64,000 bases of DNA, taken from Planctomycetota bacterium. Its GTDB lineage: Bacteria > Planctomycetota > Planctomycetia > Planctomycetales > Planctomycetaceae. The position numbers and the translations under genes are program-made. The stretch spans positions 1 through 64,000 of the forward strand of contig VGZH01000021.1 in NCBI GenBank assembly GCA_016872645.1, read 5' to 3'. Below are positions 1 to 9,009 of the stretch, one piece after another. The notes beneath the pieces were generated by a model. That model had not been told where the DNA came from, made no database searches, and was given only the letters and a program-made list of their open reading frames with translations. Positions within the stretch are counted from its first letter, which is position 1. Each line of letters opens with the position of its first letter.

Positions 1-120
1 GGCGCATCCTCACGCAACATCGAGCGCCTCTGGTCCTTCTTCGTCCAAGCTCTCGACCACTTCTCTCCCGACGAACGCCTCCACTACCTCCAACACTGCG
101 GCTACGCGACAGATGCTTGA
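1..120 (+). CDS. IS630-family transposase, C-terminal end only (cut by window start)
   Basis: Frame 1 is open from the first base and ends at TGA 118-120, giving the last 39 residues. It contains the run NIERLWSFF, which matches the conserved end of the DDE domain of IS630-type transposases (usually NxIERLW, where the Glu is the third catalytic acid). The rest of the gene lies outside the window, so I cannot say whether the element is complete. It marks an insertion boundary directly downstream of the minus-strand gene ending at 129. Family call is from a short motif only. Confidence 0.6.
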   Translation, partial: GASSRNIERLWSFFVQALDHFSPDERLHYLQHCGYATDA

Positions 121-128
121 GAGAGGGA

Positions 129-1043
129 CTAAGGTGCTGCGGAGTGGTTTTCAACATCCGGGAGAATCGTCCTCACGCTTTTGAGAATGCGGCCTTTGGG
201 GGGCTCGATCATCCCTTGTTGCATGAGGTTGGCGACCATGGCTCGACCTTGTTGGAGATGTGGTTGCAGCAGCTTCCATTGCCGTTCATCCATGAGCGGC
301 TTCAGTTTGGTGTCGGGTAGTTTCGCGAGGCTGTAATACACGTAGTATTGGTCGTACTGTCCGAAGGTCAGCGGCGGTTGCGTCTCCTCGATGAGGAGCT
401 TGAAGATCGTCTCGTGTTGTTCGTGACGCAGACCGAGGGTGTTGGACAGATTGTGCAAGGCAACCTCGGCAGCGGCTTGGTAGCGGAAGCGGCGACGATC
501 ATCGAGGACGACCTGATATTTCTCTTGTTGCTCGCGCGTGAGCGTGTTGCGGACCGTCTTGGCGAAGAATGAGGAGTCACCGAACAGGCCCCTCTGCTGT
601 TTCTGTTGCAGCGGATTGATCTCCTGCCAGATTTGGTTGAAAGCGTTCTGATCATTTCGCACTTTGAGAAACTTCTTGCGAACAACCTCGACCTCTTCGA
701 AGAACTGCTGCATATCGCCGCGTGCCGCGAGCGAGAGCTTCTTCGATTGAGCCTCCGTCAGATTGCAGACTCGCCGCAATTCCGCGAGCTTTATTTTCAC
801 GCTCGACTCAATCCGAGCTTTGCCAGCGGCCGCATTGTTACTCCCCTGGAAGATCCATTGGTCGAAATGTTCTTCTGGGATGAAGAACCTGTTGTTGACC
901 TGAGCCGCTGCGGCCGGAGGATCGTCGTCGTCCTCGTCGGCCGCAAAGGCGAACGAAGCCAAGAGGAGGATCGGCAACGCCAGCAGGTGAAGCCAACGCG
1001 GGCCTCTCTGGGTTGAGTCTTCTGATTGGTTTCTTGGCAACAC
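129..1043 (-). CDS. Secreted hypothetical protein, paralogue of the upstream gene
   Basis: 304 residues. Residues 17-35 form a hydrophobic stretch (LHLLALPILLLASFAFA) ending in an AxA-like site, so Sec export is likely. An acidic DEDDDD run follows, then a mostly helical, charged body without a family I recognise. A segment near residue 90 (ELRRVCNLTEAQSKKL) aligns with FIRQVCDLTPEQRPKI in the protein encoded just upstream, and both later contain a TREQQEKYQ / TPGQMAKYK motif, so the two look like tandem duplicates. It is the last gene of a three-gene minus-strand group, 31 bp after its neighbour. The pattern C-x-L-T-x-x-Q is reminiscent of Spy/CpxP-like helical periplasmic proteins, but this is a weak resemblance. 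Function unknown. Confidence 0.75.
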   Translation of the reverse strand: MLPRNQSEDSTQRGPRWLHLLALPILLLASFAFAADEDDDDPPAAAAQVNNRFFIPEEHFDQWIFQGSNNAAAGKARIESSVKIKLAELRRVCNLTEAQSKKLSLAARGDMQQFFEEVEVVRKKFLKVRNDQNAFNQIWQEINPLQQKQQRGLFGDSSFFAKTVRNTLTREQQEKYQVVLDDRRRFRYQAAAEVALHNLSNTLGLRHEQHETIFKLLIEETQPPLTFGQYDQYYVYYSLAKLPDTKLKPLMDERQWKLLQPHLQQGRAMVANLMQQGMIEPPKGRILKSVRTILPDVENHSAAP

Positions 1044-1074
1044 GAGCCACCTCGGTTTCCTGGTCGTCTTCCGT

Positions 1075-1923
1075 TCATTTCATCGGTGCGTCGGCTTTGG
1101 CGGGTTCGACGCCCCACCAGCCGTCGTCTGCTTCGACGATGCCGCCGCCGTAGTAGCCAAATTCGATTTTTTGCAGGCCGCTCCAGACCGACTTTTGATC
1201 GGCATCGAGATGCGTCGCGATATGTTGGTCTGGAACCACTGGAAAGTACTGGTCGCCGTAGATCGACAGCATCAGCCATTGCTCCCACTTGTCTTGCCAT
1301 CCGGCAGTGATTGACTCCGTGATCTTGTCTCGCTGTTGTGCGCTCAGACACAGGGTGCCGTCGAGACGAGCGACAACGCCTTGGATGGCGGCTCGTTTGC
1401 GAAGGGCGGTGCGCTGAGCCACCTCGGTTTTGTACTTCGCCATTTGTCCGGGAGTCAGCGTGTCCTGCAACACCTTTGTGATGGATTCGCGAATGGTCTG
1501 CTGAGGATTCGGCTGCTGGTTTTGCGCTCGCGATCCGTCACGCATCATGCCTCCCTGAAATTCAGCCATCTTGGTAGCGGCCTCTTTCAGAGTCGCTTCG
1601 CTAGCCGTTTTGATCTTTGGACGTTGTTCCGGAGTCAGGTCGCAGACTTGTCGAATGAAGTTGAGCTCGGTGGTGAGGATCGGCCGGTACTGCTGCGTAA
1701 ACTGTGGAATCCACTGTTGAAGCTGCGCATCAATTTGCGCGTCGCGTGCATCGACCTCCTTCTTGGCTTCGGCTGGCTTGTCGGCTTTCGGTTCTGCTTT
1801 GTCTGGCTTGGCATCGACGGCTTTTTTGGCGGCAGGTTTCGGCTCGTCGGCATGGCTGCGAATGGGCGCGAGCGTGATTGCCAGTGCCGCGACAAGGATT
1901 CTGTGGCGATGTGTGGGTGTCAT
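1075..1923 (-). CDS. Secreted hypothetical protein, tandem paralogue
   Basis: 282 residues. The N-terminus (MTPTHRHRILVAALAITLAP) is a plausible signal peptide. A low-complexity Lys/Ala/Glu/Asp region (about residues 27-62, rich in KPA and DKAEPKADKP) follows, probably an extended linker at the cell envelope. The rest is helical and shares the C-D/N-L-T-x-x-Q pattern with the gene at 129-1043. It starts 15 bp after the end of the EF-hand/propeller gene (1939-3867), so the three genes are probably co-transcribed. No catalytic motif is visible. The order suggests that an envelope or extracellular complex is encoded here, which is inference only. Confidence 0.75.
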   Translation of the reverse strand: MTPTHRHRILVAALAITLAPIRSHADEPKPAAKKAVDAKPDKAEPKADKPAEAKKEVDARDAQIDAQLQQWIPQFTQQYRPILTTELNFIRQVCDLTPEQRPKIKTASEATLKEAATKMAEFQGGMMRDGSRAQNQQPNPQQTIRESITKVLQDTLTPGQMAKYKTEVAQRTALRKRAAIQGVVARLDGTLCLSAQQRDKITESITAGWQDKWEQWLMLSIYGDQYFPVVPDQHIATHLDADQKSVWSGLQKIEFGYYGGGIVEADDGWWGVEPAKADAPMK

Positions 1924-1938
1924 GGCTGTGGGTTCTCT

Positions 1939-3867
1939 TTACCTCGTGCTGATGTAGACGAAGGTCTTTCCGTCGCGGGACCAACTGACTCCGACATTGT
2001 TGCGGTTGGCGGGTTGTTTGGCGTAGCGCTCGGACGGTTTTCCGTTCTCGCCATCGGGGTCGATCATATGGATTTGTGATTTCGAGGCTCCGGCCGGCGT
2101 GCGCGGGAACATCAGCCGTTTATCGGCGAGCCACGCGATGTCCGTGGCAACATCCTTGGCGTCACAGAGCACTCGCAGCTTCGGATCGTTGCCCGTCGTG
2201 TGGACGATGCCGATCTCTCTACCGCCATCCGCGCGACGCCCTTTGAAGCAGATTCTTTGTGAATCGGGGGACCACGCAAAATTGTGCTCGATGTACCGAT
2301 AGGGAGTTTTGCCTTCGCCGAAGAGGGAGCGTTTCTCGTTGGAGGCGACGTCGCGAATGACGAAGTTGATGCCGTTGATGACGTAAGCAAACTGCTTCCC
2401 ATCGGGCGAGAACTCAATCGCCCAGCCTTGCGGGTCGATCGATTCCTCTTCCGAATCCAGTTCGAAATCGCGAACGAACACTCCCTGGTTGTACTTCGAA
2501 TAAGCGACGCGGCGACTGTCGGACGACCAGTGCGGACTGCAGCCGATGCCGAAATCTCGCACCTCGTCGGTTTCCAAGCTGGCGATCAACAGGTGCGAGG
2601 CGATGTTGTTCTCGCCGCGCTTCCAACCATCGACAGCCACCCACTTCCCGTCGGGCGAAATCTCTGGCGAGAAGATGTTCGGGTAATCGGGGATCGTGAT
2701 CGCCAGCACTCGGCCGTCGGCGAACCGCACGCGGATTTCGTTGGGAGGCAGGCGAGTCGTCGTAAACGGGAACTCGGTAAGTGTCAGCGACTGATCCTGA
2801 TCCACATCTAGCCGCCGGAAGTACTCGGCGCTCAGGGCGGCGAGGGCGATTCCTGGATGAAAGCGAAACTCGGCCGCTTGCAACAGTCCGTCGTCGTTGG
2901 CGTCCTGAGCATGTTGCCAAGGAGCCAAAACATTCGCCAGCGGAGCCAGTTGAAACTCGCGCAGCGACAGCGCGCCGTCGCGATCGTCGTCGAAACCGGG
3001 AAACATGCAGGCCGCGATCGGCTGTTGGTCGGCGGTCATCTTTTCTAATTCTTTCGGAGTCAACCGGCCGTTCAAATCAGCATCGAATTGCAGAAATGTT
3101 CCGACCGGATCGGTGCGATGATCGCTCTTGGCGAACTCCGCCCAGTTGATTTTGCCGTCACCATTCTGATCGGTCGTGGCGATCCACCGCTGCTTGGCCG
3201 CATCGTCCAACGGGCCGAGCGCTCGCGAGTAAACCTCAACCCCGACAAAGCCCTCGGCATCGAGTGTGAAATTGCGAAAGACCCGCCAATCGATCACGCG
3301 ACCGGTTGGCTCGCGCAACAGATGACCCTCGGGAGTCCGCACGCCAAACGCGACGTCCAAAACGCGAGCCGCCTCTTGCCGAGAGAGCAGCCCATCTCGA
3401 TTCAGGTCCCAATCCGCAAACCCCGCCGCTTCCAATCCACGGACCTGAGCCGCCACATCACCCTCTTTGAACTCCTCCGCCGACAGCGAGTCATCTCCAG
3501 TCTTGTCCCAAGCCTTCCACTCCTTCGCCAACTGAGCCATCGCTTTTTCCGACAAGCCGATCACCGGATCAGGCAACTTCCCACGCAGTTCATCGGCCTG
3601 CCCGATCGGGACCGTGACAAACTCCGCCTGAGTCATCCTCCCATCACCATCAAAATCAAAGACCTTGAACTCCCGCTGCAACACGGCCTTTTCGCGCCCC
3701 ACCCGCTTTAAATACTCCGCCTCAGTGAGCACCGCATCACCGTTTGCATCGCACGCCTTGAACTCAGCAACAATCGCATCTTCGGCCTGTGACGCCGATT
3801 CAGACAAAAGAACCGACAAAAACAACGCGGAGATGAACACGCAGAGACGAATCGAGACCGTATTCAT
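1939..3867 (-). CDS. Secreted protein with about nine EF-hand loops and a C-terminal beta-propeller
   Basis: 642 residues. A signal peptide is likely at residues 1-28 (RLCVFISALFLSVLLSESASQA). Nine DxDxDG-type EF-hand loops start near residues 40, 71, 121, 154, 233, 262, 293, 322 and 354; some are canonical (DFDGDGRMTQAEF, DQNGDGKINWAEF) and others degenerate (DVDQDQSLTLTEF). From about residue 385 there are repeated SPDGKW / SPDSQR / SRDGKT motifs, as in PD40/TolB-type propellers. EF-hands bind calcium, so a calcium-dependent exported protein is likely; the partner is unknown. First gene of the three-gene minus-strand group. The fusion of so many EF-hands with a propeller is typical of planctomycetes but its role is not established. 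Confidence 0.85.
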   Translation of the reverse strand: MNTVSIRLCVFISALFLSVLLSESASQAEDAIVAEFKACDANGDAVLTEAEYLKRVGREKAVLQREFKVFDFDGDGRMTQAEFVTVPIGQADELRGKLPDPVIGLSEKAMAQLAKEWKAWDKTGDDSLSAEEFKEGDVAAQVRGLEAAGFADWDLNRDGLLSRQEAARVLDVAFGVRTPEGHLLREPTGRVIDWRVFRNFTLDAEGFVGVEVYSRALGPLDDAAKQRWIATTDQNGDGKINWAEFAKSDHRTDPVGTFLQFDADLNGRLTPKELEKMTADQQPIAACMFPGFDDDRDGALSLREFQLAPLANVLAPWQHAQDANDDGLLQAAEFRFHPGIALAALSAEYFRRLDVDQDQSLTLTEFPFTTTRLPPNEIRVRFADGRVLAITIPDYPNIFSPEISPDGKWVAVDGWKRGENNIASHLLIASLETDEVRDFGIGCSPHWSSDSRRVAYSKYNQGVFVRDFELDSEEESIDPQGWAIEFSPDGKQFAYVINGINFVIRDVASNEKRSLFGEGKTPYRYIEHNFAWSPDSQRICFKGRRADGGREIGIVHTTGNDPKLRVLCDAKDVATDIAWLADKRLMFPRTPAGASKSQIHMIDPDGENGKPSERYAKQPANRNNVGVSWSRDGKTFVYISTR

Positions 3868-3888
3868 CGTTCTGCTCCTATCTTTCTG

Positions 3889-4588
3889 TCAGCCAATTCC
3901 GCAGCGCACCACACAACTCAAACAGCACACCGCCAGCAAAAGTTGCCTGAGCGATAAGCGATGGGCGACCACATTTGTAATCGCCGCGCGATCCTCGGCG
4001 AAAGCATCGCTACCGCTTTGAGTGGCTATCGAGTTCGGCGCGGGTCCATGTTGCACGAGCACATCCACAATTACTTGCGGCAACGCTTCACCGATCATTG
4101 CACCCCGCCCACGCAAATTGCAGCCGACACGGACACGCTCAAGCTGTTTCCGTTTGCTGAAGGCCGCAACCAGACGACTCGCAGTGCCGACGCCATCTGA
4201 ACGGGCGAGAACGTCAACACCACCTGGCAATGCATCGGGCCATGACGGTGGCGAGTCGTGGCTTCAGGTCAGCACGCGGCGCATGCAAGTGGTTGGTGTG
4301 ACCGAACGATTCACACGCGGCCTTCGCCGATGTGCGATTCCATACCCGTCGTCAACGCGCCACCGACCGACGCTTTTGCGAATGGCCACTTGCAGTTCAT
4401 CGCGATACACGACTTGCCACGGCGCTGAGTTCTTCCGTCGAATCACTCGAATGACATGCCCGCATCGCCGAGCCTCGATGGCAATCTTGCTTCCGGCCCG
4501 TCGCCAGGAAGCCGAATCCGCAGAAACCAGCCGCGGCAATCAAAGGAATAACGGCCATCGCACGCATCAGCCACGACATGACATTCAT
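3889..4588 (-). pseudogene. Possible decayed exported-protein gene
   Basis: This stretch has no intact gene. On the minus strand a start at 4588 gives a good signal-peptide or membrane segment (SWLMRAMAVIPLIAAAGFCG), then near 4500 the likely continuation moves to another frame (AIEARRCGHVIRVIRRKNSA...), and the downstream open frame at 3889-4230 (contains VLVQHGPAPNSI, faintly ankyrin-like) may be the tail. The pieces could be one frameshifted gene or chance open frames. No family identified. Low confidence. Confidence 0.25.
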
Positions 4589-4877
4589 CCTATTCTTTGA
4601 CCAGATCGTACCGACACAAAGTTACTCTACCAAACTTCAACGATGTGATTGTCGTACGGGCCAGGCAAACAACAGCCACCCATCGGGGCTGGCATGCGAA
4701 AGTCCAAAGGCACGCGAGCGTGTCGACTTAGTCTTGGTCATCGCAGCAAGTCGCAGTCTGTTCAAGTTCGTCCAACTGAAATTGTCAGGATAGGGCAATC
4801 GCGTCGGTCTTCTTTCCAGCGGCCTGCGTTTTATGTCTCGGTTCGGCAGTAAACTGCGACTATCAGGAGCGACGACG

Positions 4878-5095
4878 ATGCGACAAACATCGGCTCACTC
4901 GTGCTCATTGTCGTGCTGACCTCACCGGCTTTAGCCCAGCAGCAGGAGGGGCCGCCTACTCTTCAGCAACTCTGGAGCCGCGGCCGCGCGGAAGGCAATG
5001 GGCCGGTGAAGCTCTCACGCTTACCGCTGCGGGAGGCGGACATTGGCTCGATCGGCCCGCTGGGGATGATGGTGCACGGGCATGTCGCGCCTATC
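4878..5095 (+). pseudogene. Truncated exported-protein gene (5' remnant)
   Basis: An ATG at 4878 follows an AGGAGCGACGACG ribosome-binding site, but the signal peptide (LIVVLTSPALAQQQ) is read in a different frame, so one small frameshift lies between 4880 and 4900. The readable part continues to GPLGMMVHGHVAPI near 5095, where similarity to anything plausible stops. The PLG...GHVxP pattern resembles the start of secreted M23-like proteins of planctomycetes (PLGxxxPPGHxFPxDH), from memory only. The break coincides with the break of the oppositely oriented fragment at 5096-5290, so both were cut by the same event. Confidence 0.45.
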
Positions 5096-5290
5096 ACTCC
5101 GTTTTTCGCCGTAGCGTCCGTTGCCAGGTAAGCACAAATCCAGGTCGCCAGCGTTATCGAAGCGAAACAGCTCCATACCGCCTCGCAGCGATTCCAAAAT
5201 GGCAACCTCTCCTGCCTCACTCCCACTACAGTAAGTGAATGTCACGCCCGATTGCTCCGTGACCTCTTCGAATTGAATGGCTGTCACCAT
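5096..5290 (-). pseudogene. Truncated CRTAC1/FG-GAP-type protein gene (5' remnant)
   Basis: From an ATG at 5290 the minus strand reads FEEVTEQSGVTFTY...EAGEVAILESLRGGMELFRFDNAGDLDLCLPGNGRYGEK. This is the start of the FG-GAP/ASPIC-UnbV (CRTAC1) family, where the usual text is FxDVTxxSGIxFxY... LFDYDNDGDLDLFLPGG. Similarity ends near 5100, after about 60 residues of a protein normally 500 or more long. It lies directly downstream of the TPR gene 5539-6729 on the same strand, where planctomycete cassettes of this kind usually carry a full CRTAC1 gene. Some expected calcium ligands are changed (DNAGD for DNDGD), consistent with decay. Confidence 0.6.
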
Positions 5291-5538
5291 CGTCGAACCG
5301 CCGGTGAAAGTTGACTTACCCGGTTTGATGTCAATGTCTCCTGGCGGATGACTCGGCAATCTCCCGTTCGAACATCCCAGCTCGGCGAACAGCCGCCATG
5401 TTGTCCACAGGGATGCTCGCAATAGGCGGTTTTAAGCCACGTGCTCAGTCTCGATACGGGAAGCTAGCGCGCGAGAATGGCATGCACCTGGCGGATTAGG
5501 AATCGCGAAGAGAGTAGATTCCTCCATCAACGCGACCC

Positions 5539-6729
5539 TCAATCGTGATTGGGACCAGGTGACACATGGTTTTGAACTGCTTCACTCGACAAGCAGGCAT
5601 TCGCGGCGCGGCGCCACATTTGTGCAAGGTCTTGCTTGCCCAGCTTGTCACAGGTGTCCGCCAATTCATAGCGAATCTGTGCATCGCGAGGATTCTGAAT
5701 CGCCTTGATGTTCAATTCCGTGAGGCTCTCCTTGAGAGCCAATAGCTGGCTGCGTTTCTCATTGGCAACTCTTGCTTCTTCATGCTTGCCAAGTTTGACG
5801 AGGGCTTGTCCGAAAATGTAATAGGCATCAATGTTGGCTGGGTCTGACGCCACAATCTCTCGAAGGATTGGTTCGGCCTTTTCTAAGTCACCGGACTCCA
5901 GGGCGAACCGGGATCGGGTGAGTGCGACTGCGTTATTCCTCGTACCGCCTTCCTCTGCGTCATTGAGATGTTTGACAGCCAATTCTTGATCGCCGAGAGC
6001 CCAGTATGCCTGTGCGAGAGAGTGACTCATGATCGGTGACCGAACGAGCGAACCTTCGATGAGCGAGATCGTCTCGGAATACTCATGCTCGTCAACGAGC
6101 GCCGCAGCTAATTCTTCGACAATTTCGAACCGCACATCTTTGGGAGGATTCAATTTCAACGCCTGCCGAAAATGTGAAATCGCCTGTTTGTTGCGCTCAA
6201 AATCCCTGGACATCATCCCAAGCATACGATGTGGCGAAAAATCCTGTGACCTCAGAGAGATCAGTCGAGTTGCTATGTCAGTCGCCTGGTCATATGCGCC
6301 GAGGTCGTAGTAAACGGCAACCAGCCATCGTAGACCAAGGTCCGACTCGGGATTCAGTGAGGTTAATTGTCGAAACGCGACTTCCGCCTCAAGGTATCGG
6401 TGCAGGCGATAATAGCACTCCCCCGCCACCAACAACGATTTCTCGCGGTGCTGGTCGCCGGGCAAATATGACAAGTGCCTTAACGCCAACTCTGGCATCC
6501 CCATCCGCACGTCGATGGCCGCTCGAAGCAACCGCGTTTCAGAGGAATCCGGCCGTAGCCGCTGTAGAATCCGCAATTGCGAGATTGCCTCGGTCGTAGA
6601 ACCACGCTGCAAATATTGCCAAGCGACCAAGAATGGCTCTTGTGTGGCTGCGCGCCAGCCGTACCAGCCGAAACAAGAAAAAACAAACAACGTCGCAAGC
6701 GATAGAGCTACCTGAATTTTGCGACGCAT
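5539..6729 (-). CDS. Membrane-anchored TPR-repeat protein
   Basis: 396 residues. One N-terminal membrane anchor (residues 6-28, QVALSLATLFVFSCFGWYGW) is followed by TPR-like helical repeats from about residue 33 to 385, such as YLQRGSTTEAISQLRILQRLRPDS and HFRQALKLNPPKDVRFEI. TPRs bind proteins; the domain most likely faces the periplasm. Its C-terminal quarter (ALKESLTELNIKAIQNPRDAQIRYELADTCDKLG...) is clearly related to that of the divergent TPR protein at 9622-10899. Same strand and order as the DUF1559 and lipoprotein genes upstream, so it likely works with them. The CRTAC1 gene expected after it is reduced to a remnant. Confidence 0.85.
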   Translation of the reverse strand: MRRKIQVALSLATLFVFSCFGWYGWRAATQEPFLVAWQYLQRGSTTEAISQLRILQRLRPDSSETRLLRAAIDVRMGMPELALRHLSYLPGDQHREKSLLVAGECYYRLHRYLEAEVAFRQLTSLNPESDLGLRWLVAVYYDLGAYDQATDIATRLISLRSQDFSPHRMLGMMSRDFERNKQAISHFRQALKLNPPKDVRFEIVEELAAALVDEHEYSETISLIEGSLVRSPIMSHSLAQAYWALGDQELAVKHLNDAEEGGTRNNAVALTRSRFALESGDLEKAEPILREIVASDPANIDAYYIFGQALVKLGKHEEARVANEKRSQLLALKESLTELNIKAIQNPRDAQIRYELADTCDKLGKQDLAQMWRRAANACLSSEAVQNHVSPGPNHD

Positions 6730-7244
6730 CTGACACCCCCAAGAGTAACAGCATGCGATCTAACGCACATTCATCGAAGGATCAACGCAGGCTTGGGTTT
6801 CAGATCGAGACCGTATCATTGGGCCCAACTGTATGCCGCGAAGCAGCATTCCAAAGTGCATCCAGGCAATTCGTTTGCTTGTCTGCTTCAGGGAAGTCTC
6901 TCTGGCGGATACAGTGACACTTTGCGAAGTGCAGGGACAATTCTTTTCGCCTCGCCATCCGGGCCATTGAATCGGCCAATTAATGCCAAGCGATCTCAGA
7001 TTTGGACCGATGCGCTTCAGCACCTGGCAAGTCAGGTTCAGAAGGCCTGTCGTGGCCTGTTGTCTGAATTGGTTCTGAAGCAACCGTAGAAAACTCGAGC
7101 GGATAAGTGACGTGTCAGCCACGACAGCTCATAGAAAAAGTTCAGCAACGTTGCCAACCCAATTCGGCGCAGTTTCAGCTTGAGAACACCGTGAACCAGC
7201 GGCACCCAGCGCATCCAACTTGACGGCCGCAGGTAAAATTGAAA
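6730..7244. other. 515-bp interval without a convincing gene
   Basis: Between the lipoprotein and TPR genes of the cassette. Open frames exist on both strands (for example 6760-7122 minus and 6793-7089 plus) but their translations show no signal peptide, motif, repeats or relation to neighbours. It may be a long leader or a lost gene; I see nothing specific. Confidence 0.5.
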
Positions 7245-7751
7245 TCACTCGTCCAACGAGAAGTTGATTTCGTTCTTTCCAGAAGCACTGACTGTCGCCT
7301 TCAAACCTGAGGCTTTCGAGTCAGCGAATTTTGCAGGAAACTCGTTTGCCGAACCCTCAGGAAGTTTCATATTTCCCGACTTGTCCGGGGTTGGATAGCC
7401 GGCCATGGGCCCTTTCGACAAGTCCTGCCCAGTTGCCTTTGCCGGGTCACTGGTCGCGTTCTGAGTTGCAAACTTGGTGATCACAACCTGATGCTCTCCG
7501 GCCACTGCGCCATCTTTGAAGTTGTATGTGGTCAGCCAGTACTTACCGTTGTCATCGGTCTTCCCACTTGCCGATCGAGGAGCATTCTCTGATGAAAAAG
7601 TCACTGCCACTCCGGCAACGGGCTTACCGTTCAAAGTGACCGTGCCTGTTACCGGATAGACAGCCGGCCGATCATCAACTCCTCCGGAGCAGCCAGCGAC
7701 ACACACGGATCCCAAAAACAACGCCAGCGTTGAACCAAGAATCGCCCGCAT
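7245..7751 (-). CDS. Lipoprotein with carboxypeptidase-regulatory-like (Ig-fold) domain
   Basis: 168 residues from the ATG at 7751, which has AGAGGAATTGAA just upstream; an ATG at 7775 is in frame but gives no better signal. The signal peptide ends in the lipobox VAGC (MRAILGSTLALFLGSVCVAGC), so the mature protein is a lipoprotein. The body begins VYPVTGTVTLNGKPVAGVAVTF and includes GKTDDNGKYWLTTYNFKDGAVAGEHQVVIT, the standard carboxypeptidase-regulatory-like beta-sandwich found in many planctomycete lipoproteins. It follows the DUF1559 prepilin gene on the same strand, a very common pairing in this phylum. Exact role unknown; probably an envelope or pilus-associated accessory. Confidence 0.9.
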   Translation of the reverse strand: MRAILGSTLALFLGSVCVAGCSGGVDDRPAVYPVTGTVTLNGKPVAGVAVTFSSENAPRSASGKTDDNGKYWLTTYNFKDGAVAGEHQVVITKFATQNATSDPAKATGQDLSKGPMAGYPTPDKSGNMKLPEGSANEFPAKFADSKASGLKATVSASGKNEINFSLDE

Positions 7752-7947
7752 TTCAATTCCTCTGCTTTTGAACAAAATCGAAACAACAATCGATCTTTAA
7801 CCCGAAGCAGAAGGGGTACCAACCACCCGACTGCTCAGCCAGTGATGACCAATTGGTGTTGAGGGCGATCAGAGTATCTCAGCGACCAATGCCCGTCCAT
7901 GGTAATTGTTCGACCCCAGCGCACAAGCAGTTGTGCCGAACTAGAGG

Positions 7948-9009
7948 CTAAAAATTGGAGACCGCCGTGCCATCCCGGCGATCGCCAAGTTGTTGATACG
8001 TTCGGTATGTGATGTTCTCTGAAAGGAATCGAACCGCACCGTCGCAAAATACAAAATGTGCTCCACCCTTATGCCGCGACTTGAAGCCTTGGCTAGTGGT
8101 CCAGTTTTGCCAGTGATTGCAATGGGTTGCCGGTCCATTTGCGCTGCCAACTGCATCGCTCCACCCGGACTCATAGACACATTTGATGGGATAGTTGAGC
8201 GGAGCGGTCGTAGCGATCCACGGAGCATTCCAGTGGTACCAACCATTTCGACTGTGGTCGCCACAATTCGGGACGATTTCGCCCATCATGATCACTTGGG
8301 AACCGCCGTCTGAGATTTGAGAGATTTTTGCACCGAAGTTGATACGCGAGAACACTCCAGAGGTGTCACTTGGGTTTTGAGTGTTTCCGTGTCCGGCGCC
8401 GCCACCACCAAACAGATTCCCAGGTGCACTCGGAGCGGCGGGGCCGTAAATCGCCCTATTAGCAAGATCGTTGCAAACCCCGCCGAATAAATTATCCATC
8501 CGCTGGTTACCCATGCTCCCCGCGTAATTCGTTTTCATCCGGTCGCCACCATCGCTGTTGTTGGGGTTGGGATCGGTTGGGCAAATGTAAGCGGGTATCA
8601 GGTAATTTCGGAATTTTTTGCCACTGCGCGGTTGATCGTCAATTCGCGGTCTTCCTGCGGGATCACTCGCCGGATTTTTAAAGTCAATCTGCTTGTACAA
8701 AGGGCCTTGATCGACGTACGGCAACAGATGGACCAAATAGGTCCCTTTCTCGTGCTCCCACCAAGTCTGCGGGCCATTAACTTCGAAAATGGTACATGGA
8801 TACTGTTTGGCCGAGTCTTCGTAGTTAGCCACAGCCAATCCCAACTGCTTCAGGTTGTTCTTACACGTTGACCGTCGGGCGGCTTCACGGGCCTGTTGCA
8901 CCGCTGGTAGCAGAAGGGCGATTAGAACTGCGATGATGGCGATCACGACCAGCAACTCGATTAGTGTAAAAGCCCGGGGATTTCGCGGTCGAGCACGGTG
9001 AAGCATCAT
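7948..9009 (-). CDS. DUF1559 protein with type IV prepilin-like N-terminus
   Basis: 353 residues from the double ATG at 9006-9009, which is preceded by TAGGAGAACTCAC, a good ribosome-binding site; the open frame extends further to 9129 but without family support. Residues 12-35 (RAFTLIELLVVIAIIAVLIALL) are a type III prepilin signal and hydrophobic helix with Glu at the usual +5 position, then LLPAVQQAREAARRSTCKNNLKQLGLAVANY, the hallmark of DUF1559. The end carries the usual HxGGAHFVFCDGAVRFLSE segment. Such proteins are presumed to be processed by a prepilin peptidase and assembled at the cell surface; they occur in tens of copies per planctomycete genome. First gene of the cassette. Confidence 0.95.
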   Translation of the reverse strand: MMLHRARPRNPRAFTLIELLVVIAIIAVLIALLLPAVQQAREAARRSTCKNNLKQLGLAVANYEDSAKQYPCTIFEVNGPQTWWEHEKGTYLVHLLPYVDQGPLYKQIDFKNPASDPAGRPRIDDQPRSGKKFRNYLIPAYICPTDPNPNNSDGGDRMKTNYAGSMGNQRMDNLFGGVCNDLANRAIYGPAAPSAPGNLFGGGGAGHGNTQNPSDTSGVFSRINFGAKISQISDGGSQVIMMGEIVPNCGDHSRNGWYHWNAPWIATTAPLNYPIKCVYESGWSDAVGSANGPATHCNHWQNWTTSQGFKSRHKGGAHFVFCDGAVRFLSENITYRTYQQLGDRRDGTAVSNF

